64,000 bases of DNA from Crocodylus rhombifer. Its lineage: Eukaryota > Chordata > Crocodylia > Crocodylidae. Under the pieces are notes generated by a model. The model was not told the origin of the DNA, did not search any database, and saw nothing but the letters and a program-made list of their open reading frames with translations. The position numbers were made by a program, and so were the translations under genes. Positions 1 to 13,089 of this stretch are shown piece by piece (within the stretch, counting starts at the first letter, position 1; each line of letters starts with the position of its first letter). The stretch is from assembly GCA_038503035.1 (NCBI GenBank), contig JAVSML010025178.1, forward strand, positions 228,149-292,148, given 5' to 3'.

Positions 1-329
1 GTAGGTGACTCACAAGCTAATCCCTCTCTGAACAGCCTAAGAGCCCCTGCCCTCAGCTGTGTGGAGCTCTGAGCACCCTGAAGACAGTAAGCAAACAGCA
101 GTCTTTTCCTGTTCTTGTGTTAAGTACAAGCCTTCTTGTTAGCACCAGGGACTCTCTCTGCCTCTTACCAGATTTCAACAAAACAAGAGAAATAAGTAAT
201 ATGGATCAAGAACCATGGGAACTGGAGATGGAAAATATGTCATTACCCTTTACTTCAAGGGGCAGGTGCACCCTAACGTGACTAGTCCTCATTTTGCTCT
301 AGAATTGTATCACGTTTAAGTGATGCAAG

Positions 330-560
330 AGTTTTTGCCTTTTCCACTGGGAGGTAACTCCATAGTCTAACAGATCTAGTGTAGCCAAGAGGTGCCTCTT
401 CTTATTTTGTGTATTTTCTCCTGTGTTCAATTTTATTTTCATCTTGACCTCCTAGATCACTCTAAGCAATGTTTTCCTTCCCTAAGGCTTGATCTCTGTA
501 GTCTTTGTGTAGATAAAACTCTCAAACTCTCCTTGAAGTCAGTGGACTTCATCTATTCAA
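330..560 (-). repeat. Possible old LINE (CR1/L3-like) antisense remnant
   Basis: GGAGGTAACTCCATAGTCTA, AGGTGCCTCTTCTTATTTTG and CTTGATCTCTGTAGTCTTTG have the texture of antisense L3/CR1 coding sequence: a TTCCACAGTCTAAC-like word followed by a pyrimidine-rich block. No frame confirms it. Confidence 0.25.
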
Positions 561-1134
561 GGCACTGAAAAGATTGGGTCCTTTGTGTTTCATTTGCATT
601 ATCGCAATATCTATAGATACCTTGCTGAGGATCCTCCTGCCAATATTTGATTGCCTCTCCCTTCCAGAATTCAAAGGCAGTATCTTTGTCCCAATCTCTT
701 CTGTCTTGGAGACCTGTATTCCTCAAAGTATTTACTCTTACACAGCTCTCTTCTTGAAAGGTCCACAGTCTCATCCTCCTAGCATCTTCCTACCCTCATC
801 TTCACAGGGTGAACCTTGGCACAAAAGCTAAGAGCAACAGAGACAGAATTAGGTAGAAGATGTGGCAGCACCAGGAGGTTGGTATAGCCCTCCTGTGTTA
901 AGGCAAGACCCATTACCAGTTCTTCAAGAGCTGATGCCACTTTGCTACTGGTGACTCACTTACAGCAGAATCCTACTTGCTGCAATCACTGAATGATATG
1001 TCTAAGGCTAGAAATAGATGTCACTCAATGAAGTGGATCAGCTGTGCTGGGATGTGTCCTGGCAAATTTGGGCCACCTCAGTGGGCAAATACATATCACC
1101 TGTTGTCCCACCCATTAATTTTGTGTGCTCCCTG
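561..1134. other. Unique sequence, nothing recognised
   Basis: Short chance frames on both strands do not resemble proteins. No repeat could be named. Confidence 0.6.
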
Positions 1135-3165
1135 CTTGCAGAATGCCTCTACACAAACGCACGTAGTATGGGTAACAAGCAGGAGGAACTTACTCTTCTG
1201 CTAGCCAACACAAACCCAGACATAGTGGGGCTCACTGAAACATGGTGGGACCCAACGCATGACTGGGTGGTGAATGTCAAGGGCTACAGGCTGTACAGGA
1301 GGGACAGGACAGGGAGGAAAGGCGGGGTGTGGCGCTCTACATTAAGGAGGAATACACATCCTCATCAAGTAGCACAGAGTCAGAGGAGGGGCACATGGAA
1401 GTGCTCTGGGTTAGAATACAAGGCAGTTGAGGGGAAAGAGACTTAACGGTGGGGGTCTACTACAGACCACCCAACCAAGGGGAAGAGTTAGACCAGGAAT
1501 TCTTAAGTCAGCTCACGGAGGTAGTTAGGTCAAAGGATGTGGTCATCATGGGTGACCTGAACTTTCCAGACATCTGCTGGGAAGAGCAGTCAGCCAGGTC
1601 TGACCGCTTATGTAGGCTCCTAGCTAAAATGCAGGACCTCCACCTAACCCAGGAGATGCACAGCCCCACCAGGGGAGATGTCTTGTTGGACCTCACACTG
1701 GCCATGGGCTACGACCCGGTGCAGGGGCTGCGTGTGCTCGACCACCTGGGCGACAGTGATCATCGCCTGCTGGAATTCACCATCCAGCACAAGGTGGCAA
1801 AGGCCTGCAGCAAGGCAGCAGCCCTAGATTTCAGGAGGGCGGACTTCAATGAGCTAAGGAGAATAATCCAGGAGGCACTGAGGTCCCGGAGGGGAGGGAA
1901 GGGGAGCGTGTCTAAGAAGAGTAGTCGCTCCTTAAGGAGACTATCCTCCAAGCCAAAGGGAGGTAATCCCAACACAGATCAAAGGGAGCAAGGGGGCACA
2001 AAAGCCCCCATGGCTCACCAAAAGCATCCGGGAATGTCTCCTAGCTAAAAGGGAGGTGCACACCCAATGGCAGGGAGGGACCATCACCAGGGAGGACTAT
2101 ACTGCGGTTGCTCGGGGATGCAGGGGGGTGGTGGTGGTGGATGGGCCATTTTTGACCTGGAGGGATGTGGGCAGTGGGGTCCCCCAGGGCTTGGTCCTCG
2201 GGCCCGCACTGTTCAACATCTTCATCAGTGACTTGGACGAGGGGGTAAAAAGCACCCTGTTCAAATTTGCTGATGACACTAAGATGTGGGGGGATGTGGG
2301 CATGCTACAAGGGAGGAATAGGCTGCAATCGGACCTAGACAGGGTGGGTGGATGAGAATAGGATGGGATTCAACACTGACAAGTGCAGGGTGATGCACCT
2401 GGGGAGGAAGAACCAGCACCATACCTACAGGCTGGGGAACTCCCTTCTCATCAGGGCAGGGGCAGAAAAAGATCTTGGAGTCATCATTGATGACAAGATG
2501 AACATGGGCTGGCAGTGTGGGGAGGCAGTTAGGAAGGCCAACCACACCTTGTCATGCCTCCACAGATGCATCTTGAGCAGGTCCAGGGAGGTGATCCTCC
2601 CCCTCTATGAGGCTCTGGTCAGGCTGCAGCTGGAGTACTGCACCCGGTTCTGGGAGCCACACTTGAAGAGGGATGTGGACAACATGGAGAGGGTCCAGAG
2701 GAGGTCACTCGTATGATCAGGGAGCAGCAGGGCAGGCCCTACGAGGAGAAGCTACGGGACCTGAACCTGTTCAGCCTCCACAAGAGAAGGCTGAGGGGGG
2801 ATCTAGTGGCCTGTTACAAACTAGTCAGAGGGGACCAGCAGGCATTGGGGGAGTCCCTGTTCCCCCAAGCACTGCCAGGAGTGACCAGGAATAACAGTCA
2901 CAAGCTGGCAGAGGGGAGATTCAGACTAGACATCAGGAGGCGCTACTTCACGGTCAGGGCGGCTAGGATCTGGAACCAACTTCCAAGCGAAGTGGTGCTG
3001 GCTCCTACCCTGGGGGTCTTTAAGACAAGGCTACACAATCACCTTGCTGGGGTCGTTTGACCCCAGTACTCTTTCCTGCCATGGCAGAGGGTCGGACTTG
3101 ATGATCTGCTCAGGTCCCTTCCGACCCGACCAACTATGAAACTAAGAAACTATGAGAAACTTGCC
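1135..3165 (+). mobile_element. CR1 LINE, internally deleted and frameshifted
   Basis: The conceptual products are CR1 ORF2 pieces in order. The endonuclease begins at YTNARSMGNKQEEL, contains GLTETWWD, and continues after a frameshift near 1.32 kb into GVYYRPPNQGEE, VIMGDLNFPDICW and LGDSDHRLLEF (1449-1800). The reverse transcriptase is mostly missing: the endonuclease linker runs near 2.1 kb into GSGVPQGLVLGPALFNIFISDL and the FADD catalytic box (2170-2280). The C-terminal domain is nearly complete (2348-3060, ending HLAGVV). The 3' tail has GGTCGGACTTGATGATCTG and closes with imperfect ACTATGAAAC units. The 5' boundary is approximate. The copy is dead through frameshifts, stops and RT loss, but its C-terminal frame is fairly open, suggesting moderate age. 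Confidence 0.93.
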
Positions 3166-6100
3166 CCCAGGAATCTTTGGAGAACATCTCTATAAGCAGA
3201 GAAACTCTGGCTTTTTCTGCTCACCGAGAGGCATCCCAGAGCTTGCTGGGGTGCCCCACTTACAGAGATGTGCCCCAGAGACTTCACTGGAGTGAGCTGG
3301 ACACTCTGGTATGGTCCCAGGACTAGGACTGCCAATCACCTACTGGCGGTCCCAGGCCTGGGACCACACCAGTGTTGATGGGCATCCAGAGAATCCCAAA
3401 TGAGGGAACCCAGACAGGTGCTAATGAGGCTTCAGGGTCCTGATCCTGCATGCCCTGAGAATGAAAATTCCTGGGTTCTTAGGATTGGTCCCTGAACCTC
3501 TGGGAATACCTACCTTGTGTGACTGGAAAACACAGGCAGCCCTGGACTGCCTGTGCTCTCCCAACATAAACCTAACAGTTGCCTGCTGCAATAAAGCAGC
3601 ACAAATTGATATCACCTATGTCACTCCAACAAATTCTGGGCACTTGTGGCACCACCAAGGGTATGGATGTCTGTTTCTTTGGCCTTTGTGCCCCCATTAA
3701 AATTTTTATGGGGGGACAAAGGTGATGTCTATTTCTGCCTAAGTCGTGGCTTCTCACGTGGTAAAAAAAAAATCCTCTTCTGCATTTCAGTACTCTAATA
3801 ACTACTTTCTACCTAGAAGCTGAAGTATGGCTGTGTAATTTACATTCATAGGTTGAGTATTTAAATGTTGGGAACTGATGCAAATCTGATGGGTTGCTGG
3901 ATTAGGTTAGAACTCTGGAGACAACTGGCCTTTTCTTATGGGGTTTCCAGGACTTTCTGTTTCCAGATAAATGAGGTGTAGAGAGGGCCTAGAAGCCCCA
4001 GTCATGAATCAGGAACCCACCAAGCTAAGAGCGGCACAAGCATAAAACAAAAAGATCATCTCTTGAGCCAGAGCTCTTATCTGTTTTCCAGATTCATCTC
4101 TCCCTTGTAGTTTCTGGACATTTGGGATCAGATTAGTGAGAAGCATCAAAATACCAGTCCTGCTGTGTAGAAAATCCATAGCACAAATTGATCAGTGGGG
4201 AGTATGACCCAAGATGTCAAAACAGGGCCTTTTGCATTTTCCACTGTCACTCAACCTGTTTGACTGAACTACAGGTTAAAAAACCACTGTGTCTATAACT
4301 GTTGGTTGTAGAGAGCATGTCCTTTTTTTTAATGAAATACCTGGCTCATTCCATTCTTAAAGAAACCAAAGACTTCACAGGTTTATGATAAAGTTGTAAA
4401 AATTTTATTTACCCCATATTTCCTGCTGGGTTATTTATGAGGCATTTTGTCAGGTCTCATAAAACTGCCTAGTAAAATATATTTTCTTACAAAAAAAAAT
4501 AAAGTCATTCATGCATGACATCTTGGGAGCAGAGAGGACAGAGCTGATGGGATACACACACAGGGTCAGACCCCAGGAGAAAACAAAGCAAAACAAAAGC
4601 CAGGCATTGTTGTGTCCCATTAAGTAATAATAGCTTTAGAGCTGAAACCTGTTCCCAGTGATGCTAGGAGTTGCTGGCCCTTAAAATATAAAATGATCAC
4701 AGAACCATCTGTCATAGAATTCACATCCTAGACAATGCATCCGAAGTGAAACAACATGCTAAGAAACCACTGGTTCTACTGTGAGAGAGGTGAAGGCAAA
4801 TATCAGTTCATGGGTGATTTTTTCCTCCAAAATATTTAGGAATGGGTTTTGTTCACACAAGATTTGATAGGAAGCTTAATGCAAAACTTGAACCTAGGAG
4901 GTTCTTGGAGGTGCAGCAAGGGGTTGTTTCTTTCTTTTTGTGGGGTTCAATTTTTTTGGGTTAACTTTTACTTAATTTAGTTTTGCCATTTTTTGTGTCT
5001 TGGGTGTTTGCTGGTCTCACCGGAAGAATGGAAACATTGCAAGTTATTTCCAGTATAACTACAGGACTATCCACTCACCCTTGTTAACTTTCTCTCAAAT
5101 TCATTCTATGGCAAACTCACCAACACCAACGTTTTGTGACCTACATTTTCTGAGAAAGGAAGAAGCAAACTCCACATTCCATTCTAAGTTACATGCTTGT
5201 CCAAGAGCTTAATACAGGTTTTTTATCTGGGATGTATGTGTTATATTCAGCCCCCTAGAACAGGCATTCTACTTTGGCTGTACCAAGAACAGAAAGACAG
5301 AAACAAAGGAACAAACACAGACAAGGAATATTTAAAAACCAAGGCTGAGAAAATCAGTCAAGGGTCCTTTGATTCTGTGTCCGTTCAGTCCCCTCCACAA
5401 CGGGGTTCTGGTTCATCACTGGGACTCCTAGGGCCCTACTCCAGCACAGGGCAGGGAGGTGCCTAATTCCCACTGATGAAAATGAGAGTTAAGGCATAGT
5501 TCTTACCTAACTCCCATGTCTATCGTCATATAGACTCCTAAATATCTTTGTAGATCTGGCCCAAAAGTTTCATAGTGAATCATTCCCTTTCCTTCACATT
5601 GACCCACATGTTGTGTTTTACAATGTAAGCTCTTTGGGAAATGGCCCTAGTAGCTTACGCCTGCAAACTTCCCAGCCCACTTTGGGATGGAATACTATAA
5701 AAATTATTTAATATGCAACAATGGTTAGTGATGCAGCAGGTACTTTGTAACTGGGACATACCTGGGACACTTTGTATCATGGGAAGTGTTTTCTCCTGAG
5801 TGGCAGTCAGTAGCTACAGGCCTTTTAGTCTCCCTGGGCTGTACTCAGAACATGATTTCATGACATAGCAGGCAAATTCTACTAGAACATATCTGGAATG
5901 TTTATCAGCAGCGTAGAAGTGACTGTGATTAGATTTTTTTTCCATATAAATGAATGTAGTTTGAGAACAGAAGATGAGCGTGTCCTAAAGAATCCCTGGA
6001 TGTTATTCTGAGTGTTAAGAGGTTGGAGATGGAGCAGAAAATTAATTTCTACTTCAGATACTAGCTCTTAGGTAAATTCCCACTACAATACAATTCACTT

Positions 6101-8534
6101 GCAAAAGAAACCACTCAGCTTTAGAGAGTTTTGGGAATAGATTGTACCACACTCACTTTTGAGTTCACTGTGAACAGTTTTGGTCCATGGCTAATGAGAA
6201 GGGGCTGCTTCTGATTCAGTGAAGCAGGGAGATCAGCAGGTATCCGACAAAAGCCTGTTTGCTCTGATGGGACAATAGGTGTTGAAAACAATTTGCAAAA
6301 TATGAGCTGGCAGAATAATGGTGCACCACAGTCCTTGATAAAACTTCAATGAATCTCAGGAGACTGAGCTGTGCCACAAAGAAGCCTGGCTAGATTGGGC
6401 AAAAAATCCTCCCCATCCTACTCATCTGTTATTAATGGAGTACAACCCTGGAAAGCATATCTCAGTGTTCCAATTCCTGTGGGCATGTCCCACATCAGAA
6501 CAACTGGGTCTTGAGTTTGAAATTTGGCATTGATGCTAGCACTAGCATCAATAGGAGCAGGAAAGCTCCTCAGAGTACAGTGTCTTTAGAAACTGTTGCG
6601 AGTCAAGTAACTTAAATTAGATGAACAGAAGAAAAAGCTGTGGACCGCTCTTTTTTGTAATAAAATGTACTGTTTTGCTGTCCTCTCCCTGCTGACTGTG
6701 TCAGCAACTGCTTCATTTCCATCTACACAAAGATACCGGTTGTTTTGAGCCAAAGAGGACCCCTCTGCTGGGGAAGATGCTGGAAATATTTATTAAAGTT
6801 TTAGAGAGAAGAGTCCAATCTTTCCCACCATCCTGGGAGATGAAATTCTTTAATTGTTTGTGTTTTGAGTGGAATTCATATAAAAAAAGGATTTGGGATT
6901 CTAAGGAAGCTTTAGAACTGATTTGGACTTAAGCTGCATTTCTGTGCAACATTCCACACATCCAGAATCAACACGCCAGCACTCGGAGATTCAGTCCTCA
7001 AATCTTAGAGCCCCATTACTTGCATCCCCATTACTTGTCTTTGCAAAGAGTCCAGGAGGCAGTGTTTGCCTTGGGCCTACCATTAGCTCAGGTCCTTTTG
7101 GAACTGTTGAGTTTAAGACCTAAAAAGAAGCTTACTCATCCTGTACAGAGTAACTTGGATAGACAGATACAGTATTTCATCTTCCCATGTAGATGGACAT
7201 TTTGCTTAGCTGAAACATCTCAGGAACATCTAGTTGTAGATAAACTAAGAGAACTACAACAAAGCCAGATCAGAGGACAAGTTACATTGAGAGAAACAGA
7301 TAGTAGTACTTAATTGATAGAGTTTAGAGAAGAGAAGACTCAAGAGGAGATGATCACATTTTATAAGTCTCTATAAAGGAAACAATATATGTAAAGGACT
7401 ACGGAGTCAGTCTCTGAAGATGTTTGGACAATGACTAGGAAGAGTTTGGGCTGATATTTAAGAAAAGATTCTGCAACTAGATAATGTAGTGAGCATACTT
7501 CTGGGTCAACTGAGGCATCATGTCTCATCTGTTACTGAAGATGTTCATGACAGTTTGGATAAACCATTAGTAGGAATTAAAGGCATGTAGGGTCATGAAA
7601 GAATTATAGATTAAAAGATCTTAACAGTCTTCTGTGGTCCAGTTACACAGAAGGCCTAAGCAAGGGTATCTTAAATCAAAGAATACATGTCACAGCAAAT
7701 TCTCTGTCAGCTGAAATCAAGAGAAAGTAAGACCTCAGAACTTACCCAAACAAAGTGAACCTTTCTGTTATTTTCCCTGCTTTTCTCTCCTTATATGAAA
7801 GAGAAAAGCAGAGAAACAAATGATCTTTATGGTGACATACTCAGTTTCCTGAATAATGCTAGCATAATTAGCCAAACTAAGGTTAAAATTTGGTGTTTAA
7901 GTTTGAATGGCAAACATTTCATAGGATTTGTTTGTTTTCATGATTTTCCCAACATTTGGAGTGGAAATCTCACAAGAACAGATGATCTTGTGCAATTCTG
8001 CCTGCATCTGAAACTGAACTGAACCCAGAATCAAAACTATTTATGTGACTTGGATCTGGGCAGAAATAACCCAGAATAGCCAGTAGTTTGGGTCCTCAGT
8101 TGAATAAACAACCATCCTACCTAAATCTGATAGTGTAGGTGTTCCAGTGTCTCCTAGGTACCCAATGCTTCTCATAACAGCTTGACTACTGGTTATTCTG
8201 GGGTCTTACTTTCTCTTGATTTCCACAGAATAGCACTGATAAACTCTGGTTTTAGTCTGCTATTTTAATCTGACTGGCTCTCAGACTTACAGGCACACCC
8301 ATACATATAACTGTCCATAATGTGGTAAAAACTATGTCCATTTCAATCTGTTTCCACCAAAGGGGCACTTGACTTTAGGGCATGGAAAAATGTATAAGTT
8401 TTTATCTAAACTTTTTTGTTTTGCAAAACCTCAAAGTAAAACAGGTTCTTTGGTGGTAAGATTTCCAGCCCTTCTGACATTTGGGGGGTGGGAGGCAAAG
8501 GAGGTGAGGGACACCAATATCTAGTGCACCAAGC
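3166..8534. other. Intergenic, AT-rich; nothing recognised except a palindrome
   Basis: Scattered homopolymer stretches and short chance frames. The only structured item is the inverted repeat at 6529-6552. No splice-flanked open segment or named repeat was found. Confidence 0.55.
6529..6552. repeat. Perfect inverted repeat, 11-bp arms with 2-bp loop
   Basis: ATTGATGCTAG and CTAGCATCAAT are exact complements separated by CA. The flanks are unique AT-rich sequence and there is no coding region near it. Confidence 0.9.
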
Positions 8535-8630
8535 ATGGAACAGGGAGCCAGAAACTCATAAACCTAATCACAGCTCTACAGATAACTTATTGCGTAGCTT
8601 TAGGTAACACATTTAAGGTCTGATTGTTTA
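8535..8630 (+). repeat. Possible MIR fragment
   Basis: GGGAGCCAGAAACTCATAAA, ATCACAGCTCTACAG and a GTAGCTTTAGGTAACAC segment resemble the MIR core (the part matching a short-gap tRNA-derived head and leucine-like LAGT words). The match is weak. Confidence 0.35.
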
Positions 8631-8814
8631 AAAGGTTTCAAACCCAACATCTGATATTTGGAGGCACAGATTGGCAGTGTTTAAGCATTTAATTGCTTGA
8701 CTGCCTACAAATTTAGTAGTTCAATGTATACATGCTATGTTGGGTGTAGCAATTAATTGTGGGTACAATTTCTGACATGCCCACAATTGGAAGCTACATT
8801 TTAAAAATTAAACC

Positions 8815-8915
8815 TTAAACCCATTTTAGTTTCCTCAACTCTTAGAGGAGAATGATGATACATATTCAGTGGTACCTCAACATTTGGAAGGTATAAGCTG
8901 ATTAAGTATTGTTAT
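8815..8915 (+). repeat. Possible MIR 3' fragment
   Basis: AGTTTCCTCAACTCTTAGAG followed by GAGAATGATGATACATATTC resembles the MIR segment in which a TTTCCTCATCTGTAAAATG-type stretch leads to GATAATA. It may be the continuation of the 8535 fragment after a gap. Low certainty. Confidence 0.4.
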
Positions 8916-11900
8916 TGTCTAATATTGGTGAGGAATACTCAAAGAATAGATTTCCTTGTGATCTGGTTGGCACCGCCTGGACCAGATACAAATTTAAAAA
9001 TAACAAAGACGGGAAAAATCAGAACTTTTTTTTGTTCTGAGAGAAGATTTGAATTCATTTTTGTTTGTATTCACATGCCAGTCCTCATTCTCAGATTTCT
9101 TCACCTCCTGCCACAAAAATGAAACCAATGTAATCTCAGTAACCAGATAAGGAATGCTTGGGTTCTATGAAGTCCTAACTCGTTTGGTTAGCTGTGTTTC
9201 CAAGACCAAGAAACAGCAATCCCTCTACTTTTAACATCAATAACACTAGTTATTCTCCCAAAGAATTATTATAAACAATTCCATTTCTATATTTACAGAG
9301 AAGCAGGGCTATTCTTAGAGAAAACACTAAAAAAAAGCCATTTTATTTAGCCTCCTTGGCAGTCGCACAAAAATGTGTGGAATGTATTCAGTTAAAAACA
9401 TCAAATCCCTAGCACGAGCCTATAAGAGCTTCCTTAATGCATATTTACAGCATAGAAAACAACTACTTTCCTGTTTTATAGAACAAACACAGACCCTTCA
9501 CTTTTCCTCTTAGCTGTTCCTGAAGCCTGGACATTAAGTTAGACAGAGCAAATGCTGCTGCTTACTGGAAGGGATTTACAAATTTTTACTTATTAGAAAA
9601 TGGGACCACATATCACTGCTTTGTTTTCTTAAAAAAAGAATGTAAATTAAACTTTAGTGCTGGTGAAATGTTCTAAGCCTAAGGAGTCTACATATTCTAT
9701 TTAGTGACAAAGAGATGCATTGTAGGGAGTGGCAATGCAAAACCCTTCCATGCTGCAACTCAACATTGGCCCATCTCTAGTGGTGAAGAGTTAGCTCAGG
9801 TTCCATAGCGATTAGCAAAACTGGAGAAAACAGGTGACACTTTAGGAAGCAACCAGATTAGCAGGGCTCCAAGGTGCAAGAAAACAAGCCAGGAAGTGGC
9901 TGTTGTAACTCAAACAGCAGAATCTTAGCATGTAACACTGGCCTCTCTGTACGTACTCAAGTTCTTTTTCTACAGTTCTGCCTGCTTCCTGCAGCATGCA
10001 CTTCTCACTAAGTAGAAAGCATGGCCTACTTAGTCCTTGGCTTTTCTGATGAGGCTGCCAACAAAGTACTCATTAGTAAATTTAATTTTTTTAAATTTTA
10101 TTTTTAGTGAAGTAGACCCCTGACTGGAAACAGATTGAGACCTCATATTTTGCTTGTTCTATGCAGGCGCCCTCACAGTCACCAAACAGACCGTGATAAC
10201 ATGCAAACTGTAGAATTGCTTTCTACTCTTCCTTGGGGAATCATGGAAGCCCTGTCATTTGGGACCTTTGTAACTACATGGGACATAACCCTGTGCCACA
10301 TATCATAGGGAACAATGGTTCATTGGAAGGGAAAGAGGCTGACTATATACTAGGTCACTTTTTTCCCTGACTCACACAACTCCATTTGCACCGAGCTGGG
10401 GACAGTCCATTCTCCAACTCATGAAGCAGGTAGTAGTCTTAGTGATTTAAGAAGACTCAAGATCCCATTTGCAGTCCTTCAAACTAGATTTCCCCTGTCT
10501 TGGGCCGTACTGGAATCAACATCCTATATTCCATTCCTAATCTCCTGAGCTATGCAATCTTTTGATGTTACCCCACTGCCAGGCCTGTTCTTCAAGAAGG
10601 GATTCCCTTCAGAAAATGCTTCTGTCGCATGCTGCAATAAATTCTTGGAGTCATTTAGACTACGATACTTCGCTGGTAGCACATTATGAATTCTTATTCT
10701 TTTATGCAATATTTACGGAAAAGTGTTCCCTATATTTCTCTAGATCCTTTGGCCAGATTCATGTTTTCAGACACTGAACCCATCTTCTATTTTCCTATAC
10801 AGTGAAAAAAAAAATCCCTGGTTTGCAGTGAATCATCTGTTCTTTGACCAAGGAAGAATTTGGCCCACTTGCTCACTAAATGGCTGGCCCCAGATGGTTA
10901 AATCTACAAAAGGCAAACCTGGCTCCTGATTGATGCTTGTCCTGGTTTTCTTCATAGGTCTGTCCTCCATCTGGGCAAGCTATTTAAAGTCCTGGTTTCA
11001 CCTGACTAAGCAGTGGTGTTGTGGCATTGTATTGGAGCATGCCAATATTGCGTACTCTTTCCATGATGCAGTAACATCAGGATGCAGCACATCAGCTCTT
11101 CATAATACACTGCTACCCTGTCAAGAGGCAGCTTTAAATACAACATGATAACAACTTGGCTAAGAAACCACTGTCATGACTCAAGATGATAGTTTGGAAC
11201 AAATCCTGAAAAAAGCCCTTGCTCCAGCTACAGCAAAAAAAGAAAGTAACTCTGCCTTGTGGCAAGGGAAACAACGCCAGTCTGGAATGTCACAGATTTC
11301 TGCGATTTATGCCTTGGCCATATCATTTAGGCTCCCGGTTTCATTTTTGGCCTTGGTGGTTGTAGCAATCAAAACTTAACAAGGCTTAATTTGGAGAAAC
11401 CCAGTCAAGAAAATGACTGCACTTGAAGAGTGACAGATGCAATGAGAGTCTCCAGGAGGCCTGCGGCTTCTATTCACTGTCAAGTAACAGTTTCATCATT
11501 GTACAAAGTGTCAATAAGATACCAACAAGGGTAAACAATTGTCAGACAGATTTTCACAGAGCCAGTTGACTGGACCATGGCTGCTTTGTACACAATGCCA
11601 ATGCAGTGTTATTTCTAATGGGGGAATTTTTACAGTGTAATTATGTTAGAATTTGCTCTAGGCTACACACTGTTGCATTATAAACCTGGCCATTGCCTTG
11701 CGATTAGTCAGAGCCTTAAACAACACTGAAAGTAATTATATAAAGCAAGCAGTCGTCAAAGCCAGCCTGACTAAGAGAAGTGGAGCATTCCAAAGCTTGT
11801 CACATACCAGTCATTGTAGGAGATTAGGTAATGATGCTCCCGCTCTTAGTACTGGAAATTTAGATTCCTCAGNNNNNNNNNNTGGGAATTGTCTTAACAG

Positions 11901-12698
11901 GGACCCCAAAATCTGAAAACTGGCTCTGAACCCTGCTAATTCAACAGCAGCAGCTAATTCAGGGGTCACCAAAATGGTACCCTCTTTCCCAAATCTTGAC
12001 TTCTTACATTTGCAGAGTTCCCGCATACCTGGATCCTGGAAATGACTCTGCCAAACCAGAGCCTCACGAAAAGGACAAGCAGTTCACTGTAGGGAAAAAA
12101 GGGAAGGTGGGGAAGGAAGATGTCTTCAGGTGGGAGGGAGAGAACTGAGGTCTGAAGGGAAGTAAAAGTTGGATTAGAGATAGACAAACCTCAGAAGCTG
12201 TGCACTGCAGTACTGCTGCTTTGTAGATATAGCACTTTATATCTGAGGAGCTCAAACCACTTCACAGAGCTTTCCTTAAATCCTTGCTCTACAGCTATGA
12301 GTTCTAGTTCTTCTGCCTGGTCAAGCCAGGCTCAGCTGCAGACATGTGAGGGGGACAAATTTGGCTGCAGTCACCTTTTCCCTTTCCCTACTACCTTAAC
12401 GTCCTTTAAAACCATTCCAGTGTGCCTCTCTCAGGGGCTGTTACAAGAGTTTAGAAATTGCTGGATCCACAGCACACTTAAGGCTATGCCCCCCACCTAC
12501 CCCAACTGTTTTCGGGCTCCGTACCCACCATGGCCTTCCCGCTATGCTCGACCTCCTTCCTGCCCCTTTTCATGAAATCTCCAGCTGCCAGTTTAGGGCA
12601 TCTTTACAGTCCCTTTGAAGCTGACACAGTGCACAAGAGGTGTATTGGGTGCAAGAACAAAGCACAAAGAGGTGTTGTGACATACCTTACACTGAATA
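8916..12698. other. Intergenic, AT-rich, with a small assembly gap
   Basis: No coding similarity or transposon ends were recognised. The N gap lies at 11873-11882. Confidence 0.55.
11873..11882. other. Assembly gap (10 N)
   Basis: Ten undetermined bases. The sequence on both sides is unique and non-repetitive, so the real gap size is unknown. Any reading frame crossing it is meaningless. Confidence 1.
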
Positions 12699-13089
12699 GG
12701 CAAGTCTACACATACATTTACTGTGCATTAAGTTTACTGCACAGTATGTTACTGCACAGTAAGTGTTTTTTAGGCCAGCATTTATACATGCAGTTGTCAA
12801 AGCACAGTAATGCTGTATGTGGACTTATTTGGGACTAAAGTTAGTCCCAAGTCAGTCCACATATACACAGTGTTCCTGTGCAGTAAGGCATCTACATGTA
12901 CATTATTGCACAGTTACTAATTGAGCCTAAGTTTGATACTTGCATGATGCAGATATCAAATTTATGCCCAAGTCAGGGTAAGTCACCATATTTACTGTGC
13001 AGTACGGGCATGCATGTGTAGATGTGTGCCTATACTGCACAGTAATTTTCAGTTACCGCACAGTAAATGTGTACATATAGACACGCCCA
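12699..13089. mobile_element. Inverted-repeat DNA element with repeated ACTGCACAGTA palindromes
   Basis: The left end GGCAAGTCTACACATACATT and the right end (opposite strand GGCGTGTCTATATGTACACA) form imperfect inverted repeats of about 30 bases, both running into ATTTACTGTGC. Inside, ACTGCACAGTA or its near-palindromic form occurs at least six times (around 12738, 12754, 12876, 12993, 13035 and 13060). A central hairpin pairs GTGGACTTATTTGGGACTAA with TTAGTCCCAAGTCAGTCCAC near 12818-12860. There is no coding frame. The outer GTCTACAC word is shared with the element at 50124. Confidence 0.75.
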
